From Bacteroidota bacterium (GTDB lineage: Bacteria > Bacteroidota > Bacteroidia > Flavobacteriales_D > JABDKJ01): a DNA stretch of 6,611 bases. The stretch covers positions 1 through 6,611 of the forward strand of contig JAQCAN010000147.1 in assembly GCA_027621335.1 (NCBI GenBank), written 5' to 3'. Positions 5,071 to 6,611 of this stretch are shown here, piece after piece. The notes under the pieces are model-generated. The model had not been told where the DNA came from. It did no database searches and worked only from the letters and a program-made list of their open reading frames with translations. Positions within the stretch are counted from its first letter, which is position 1, and each line of letters starts with the position of its first letter. The translations under genes were made by a program, and so were the position numbers.

Positions 5071-6468
5071 TCAGAAAAGTGAAAGTAATCGTTGACCTGA
5101 AAAATTCATTGGTTCATCCAGTTCCAGAATCTCTGGAGATTCTGTATGTCGGAAGAAAGATCTAAGAATCCTCTGTATGTCCGAATTGTCTTCTTGATGG
5201 ACTAATCCTGAGGCCATAGTTTCAATGTTAGGCTCTCCTATCGCAAACCCATATCCTTTATAGAGCCCAGACTCGATGAGTACATACCCATACTCATTCT
5301 CTTTCCTTCCTTCAAGCAGGACGATGAGGTGTCCTCTTAAGGCACCGATGGATTCGATGGCCTCAAGCACCCTTTCGTTGTAAAGAAGGACCGCTTCTTC
5401 TCCAGCACATACACCTTTGCACTGTTTCAAACCATAATGGAAGCAGGTACCATTGGTCTTCTGCAATTCCAAGTATCTAGGGCAGAGCTGAAATGTGTCT
5501 TGTATGGTTTCCAAGAACTGACGGCATTGCGTGATGGTATAGAAATTCATCAAAGGCCGCTTGACCTGTTTAGCTGCGGCATAGGCCAAATGTTCAACTC
5601 CCTGTCGATCGGTATAATTGAAAATCGCCCAGGCATCCCTTCGATTCTTTTGGGCAGAGTTGAATAGGGGATAGAGGCGCTTGATCTCAGCGCTCTCAAG
5701 GAGCAAGGCCATCAGTTCCGAGCCAGTTTCCATATATTCCACATGGGCTACATGCTCATGCATGGCTCTATCCTTACCACCCTTGGTATAGAAATGTCCG
5801 AGTACCCTGGATCGGATGTCTATGGCCTTTCCAACATAGATGACCTTTCCTTTTTCATCCTTGAAATAGTAAACACCAGGTCGTTCAGGAAGGCCTTCTA
5901 TGACTTGAAGATCCAATGCAGGAGGGAGGCTACCTTCCCTAGATCGGTGATGAAGCGCCCTTGGGATGAGGTCACCCGCATCGGCCGCCATGATCTTTTC
6001 AAAGAGTGAAACCGTGGCTTTGGCATCTCCATAGGCTCGGTGCCTTGCTTCTATCTGAATGCCCAGATATTGACATATGTTCCCCAAACTATACTTGAGT
6101 TGACCGGGAAAAGCCTTTCTGGCAAGCCTGACCGTACAGAGGCGCTTACGCTTGTAGTCGAAACCCAGTTCGGCATAAGCTTGGCGCAAGGTACCGTAAT
6201 CGAATCCTACGTTGTGCGCCACGAAGACGCAGGTCTCTGTCAACCGATGCACTTCCTCTGCCACTTCATAGAATCGGGGACTATCCTTGACCATCTCATC
6301 ATCGATGCCCGTGAGCCGCTGGATGAAATGAGGGATGCTACACTCTGGATTTATGAGCGTTTGGAATTCCTGGACCACCTGTTCTCCATCATGGATGAAT
6401 ACAGCGATTTCCGTAATCCTATTTCCCGCAGAGTGGCCGGTGGTCTCTAAATCTATGATGGCATACAT
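5071..6468 (-). CDS. DEDDh 3'-5' exonuclease fused to UvrC-type GIY-YIG nuclease with four-Cys site
   Basis: A 465-residue cytosolic protein. Residues 1 to about 160 are a DnaQ/polymerase III epsilon-like exonuclease with all DEDDh residues: D6 and E8 (I-D-L-E-T-T-G), D90 (A-H-N-V-G-F-D), H143 and D148 (H-R-A-Y-G-D-A). Residues about 192-275 are a GIY-YIG domain of UvrC/Cho type: G198-V-Y200, Y211-V-G213, catalytic Arg likely R221, metal ligand E258 (L-L-L-E), and N270 in P-L-F-N. Cysteines C329, C342, C350 and C354 have spacing 12-7-3, close to the 11-7-3 spacing of the cysteines reported to bind an iron-sulfur cluster in E. coli UvrC. The UvrC C-terminal RNase H-like nuclease and helix-hairpin-helix parts are absent. 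The likely role is DNA repair nicking coupled to 3' trimming, as inferred for similar fusions. The MYAIIDLETTG start is typical of the family. Confidence 0.92.
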   Translation of the reverse strand: MYAIIDLETTGHSAGNRITEIAVFIHDGEQVVQEFQTLINPECSIPHFIQRLTGIDDEMVKDSPRFYEVAEEVHRLTETCVFVAHNVGFDYGTLRQAYAELGFDYKRKRLCTVRLARKAFPGQLKYSLGNICQYLGIQIEARHRAYGDAKATVSLFEKIMAADAGDLIPRALHHRSREGSLPPALDLQVIEGLPERPGVYYFKDEKGKVIYVGKAIDIRSRVLGHFYTKGGKDRAMHEHVAHVEYMETGSELMALLLESAEIKRLYPLFNSAQKNRRDAWAIFNYTDRQGVEHLAYAAAKQVKRPLMNFYTITQCRQFLETIQDTFQLCPRYLELQKTNGTCFHYGLKQCKGVCAGEEAVLLYNERVLEAIESIGALRGHLIVLLEGRKENEYGYVLIESGLYKGYGFAIGEPNIETMASGLVHQEDNSDIQRILRSFFRHTESPEILELDEPMNFSGQRLLSLF

Positions 6469-6611
6469 CGTTCACGATGATAGCGATTTTCGTTCTCCGT
6501 TCACGCAGTTTGTCGAGTAGTTATCTCCATCCTGTTCAGAGACTTAGCCCCCCCCCGGATGAAACCCAAGAGTATCGCGCTGCGTATTGAATAGGGCGGA
6601 TTCGATTCTAG
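6469..6611. other. Upstream region of the nuclease fusion gene, no supported gene
   Basis: These 143 bases hold the leader of the minus-strand nuclease gene. A run of nine C lies at 6548-6556. A minus-strand frame is open from the window edge down to a TGA at 6503-6501, 32 bases before the nuclease start, so the tail of an upstream co-directional gene is possible, but its 36 codons show nothing I recognise. No Bacteroidota TAnnTTTG box or hairpin stands out. Confidence 0.45.

Noticed and set aside
6040..6450. Plus-strand open frame of 136 codons antisense to the exonuclease domain
   Set aside because: It lies wholly opposite conserved DEDDh coding sequence, has no recognisable domain, and is explained by codon structure on the other strand.
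6478..6591. Plus-strand small frame starting ATG ATA GCG, 37 residues
   Set aside because: Low-complexity translation rich in Ser, Pro and Arg with no start signal or conservation clue.
6501..6611. Minus-strand frame of 36 codons open to the window edge, possible tail of an upstream gene
   Set aside because: Too short, unrecognisable, and runs through the nine-base homopolymer; position fits a neighbour gene but the sequence does not support a call.

Overview
The window looks like a chromosomal segment from a member of the Bacteroidota, most likely the Flavobacteriales; genus cannot be told. The evidence is two secreted proteins ending in type A type IX secretion (T9SS, Por) sorting domains, an ECF sigma factor of the Bacteroidota kind, a DEDDh exonuclease/GIY-YIG fusion protein common in this phylum, few clear Shine-Dalgarno sequences, and a eukaryote-like IleRS N-terminus. 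Nothing suggests a mobile element, prophage or CRISPR array, and no stretch above 300 bases lacks a gene.

Layout. (1) Positions 1-174, minus strand: the first 58 codons of isoleucyl-tRNA synthetase, cut by the window edge at its HIGH-like motif. (2) Positions 175-324: a divergent intergenic region with a weak promoter candidate for the rightward genes. (3) Positions 325-4094, plus strand: a tightly spaced four-gene set, probably one operon. It encodes an ECF sigma factor, a T9SS-exported Ig-like plus seven-bladed FG-GAP/VCBS beta-propeller protein, a membrane-anchored serine hydrolase of the beta-lactamase/NylB superfamily, and a small cytosolic protein of unknown function. Gaps are 17 bp, 4 bp and a 4-base ATGA overlap. 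(4) Positions 4099-4130: a perfect palindrome that serves as a shared terminator for the converging genes. (5) Positions 4158-4973, minus: a small secreted protein with a carbohydrate-binding-like beta-sandwich and a T9SS sorting domain, preceded by an intergenic region rich in dyad and direct repeats. (6) Positions 5071-6468, minus: a DnaQ-like exonuclease fused to a UvrC-type GIY-YIG nuclease that keeps the four-cysteine spacing of the UvrC iron-sulfur site. (7) Positions 6469-6611: a short leader with a run of nine C, no supported gene.

How the genes may work together. The operon puts a transcription factor beside a cell-surface propeller and an envelope hydrolase, without the FecR-type anti-sigma gene that often follows such sigma factors in this phylum. 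That suggests, by inference only, an envelope-linked regulon in which the sigma factor drives its own operon. The nuclease fusion is a separate DNA repair gene. Most of the window is ordinary core or semi-core chromosome; I do not see a convincing new defence or mobile system.
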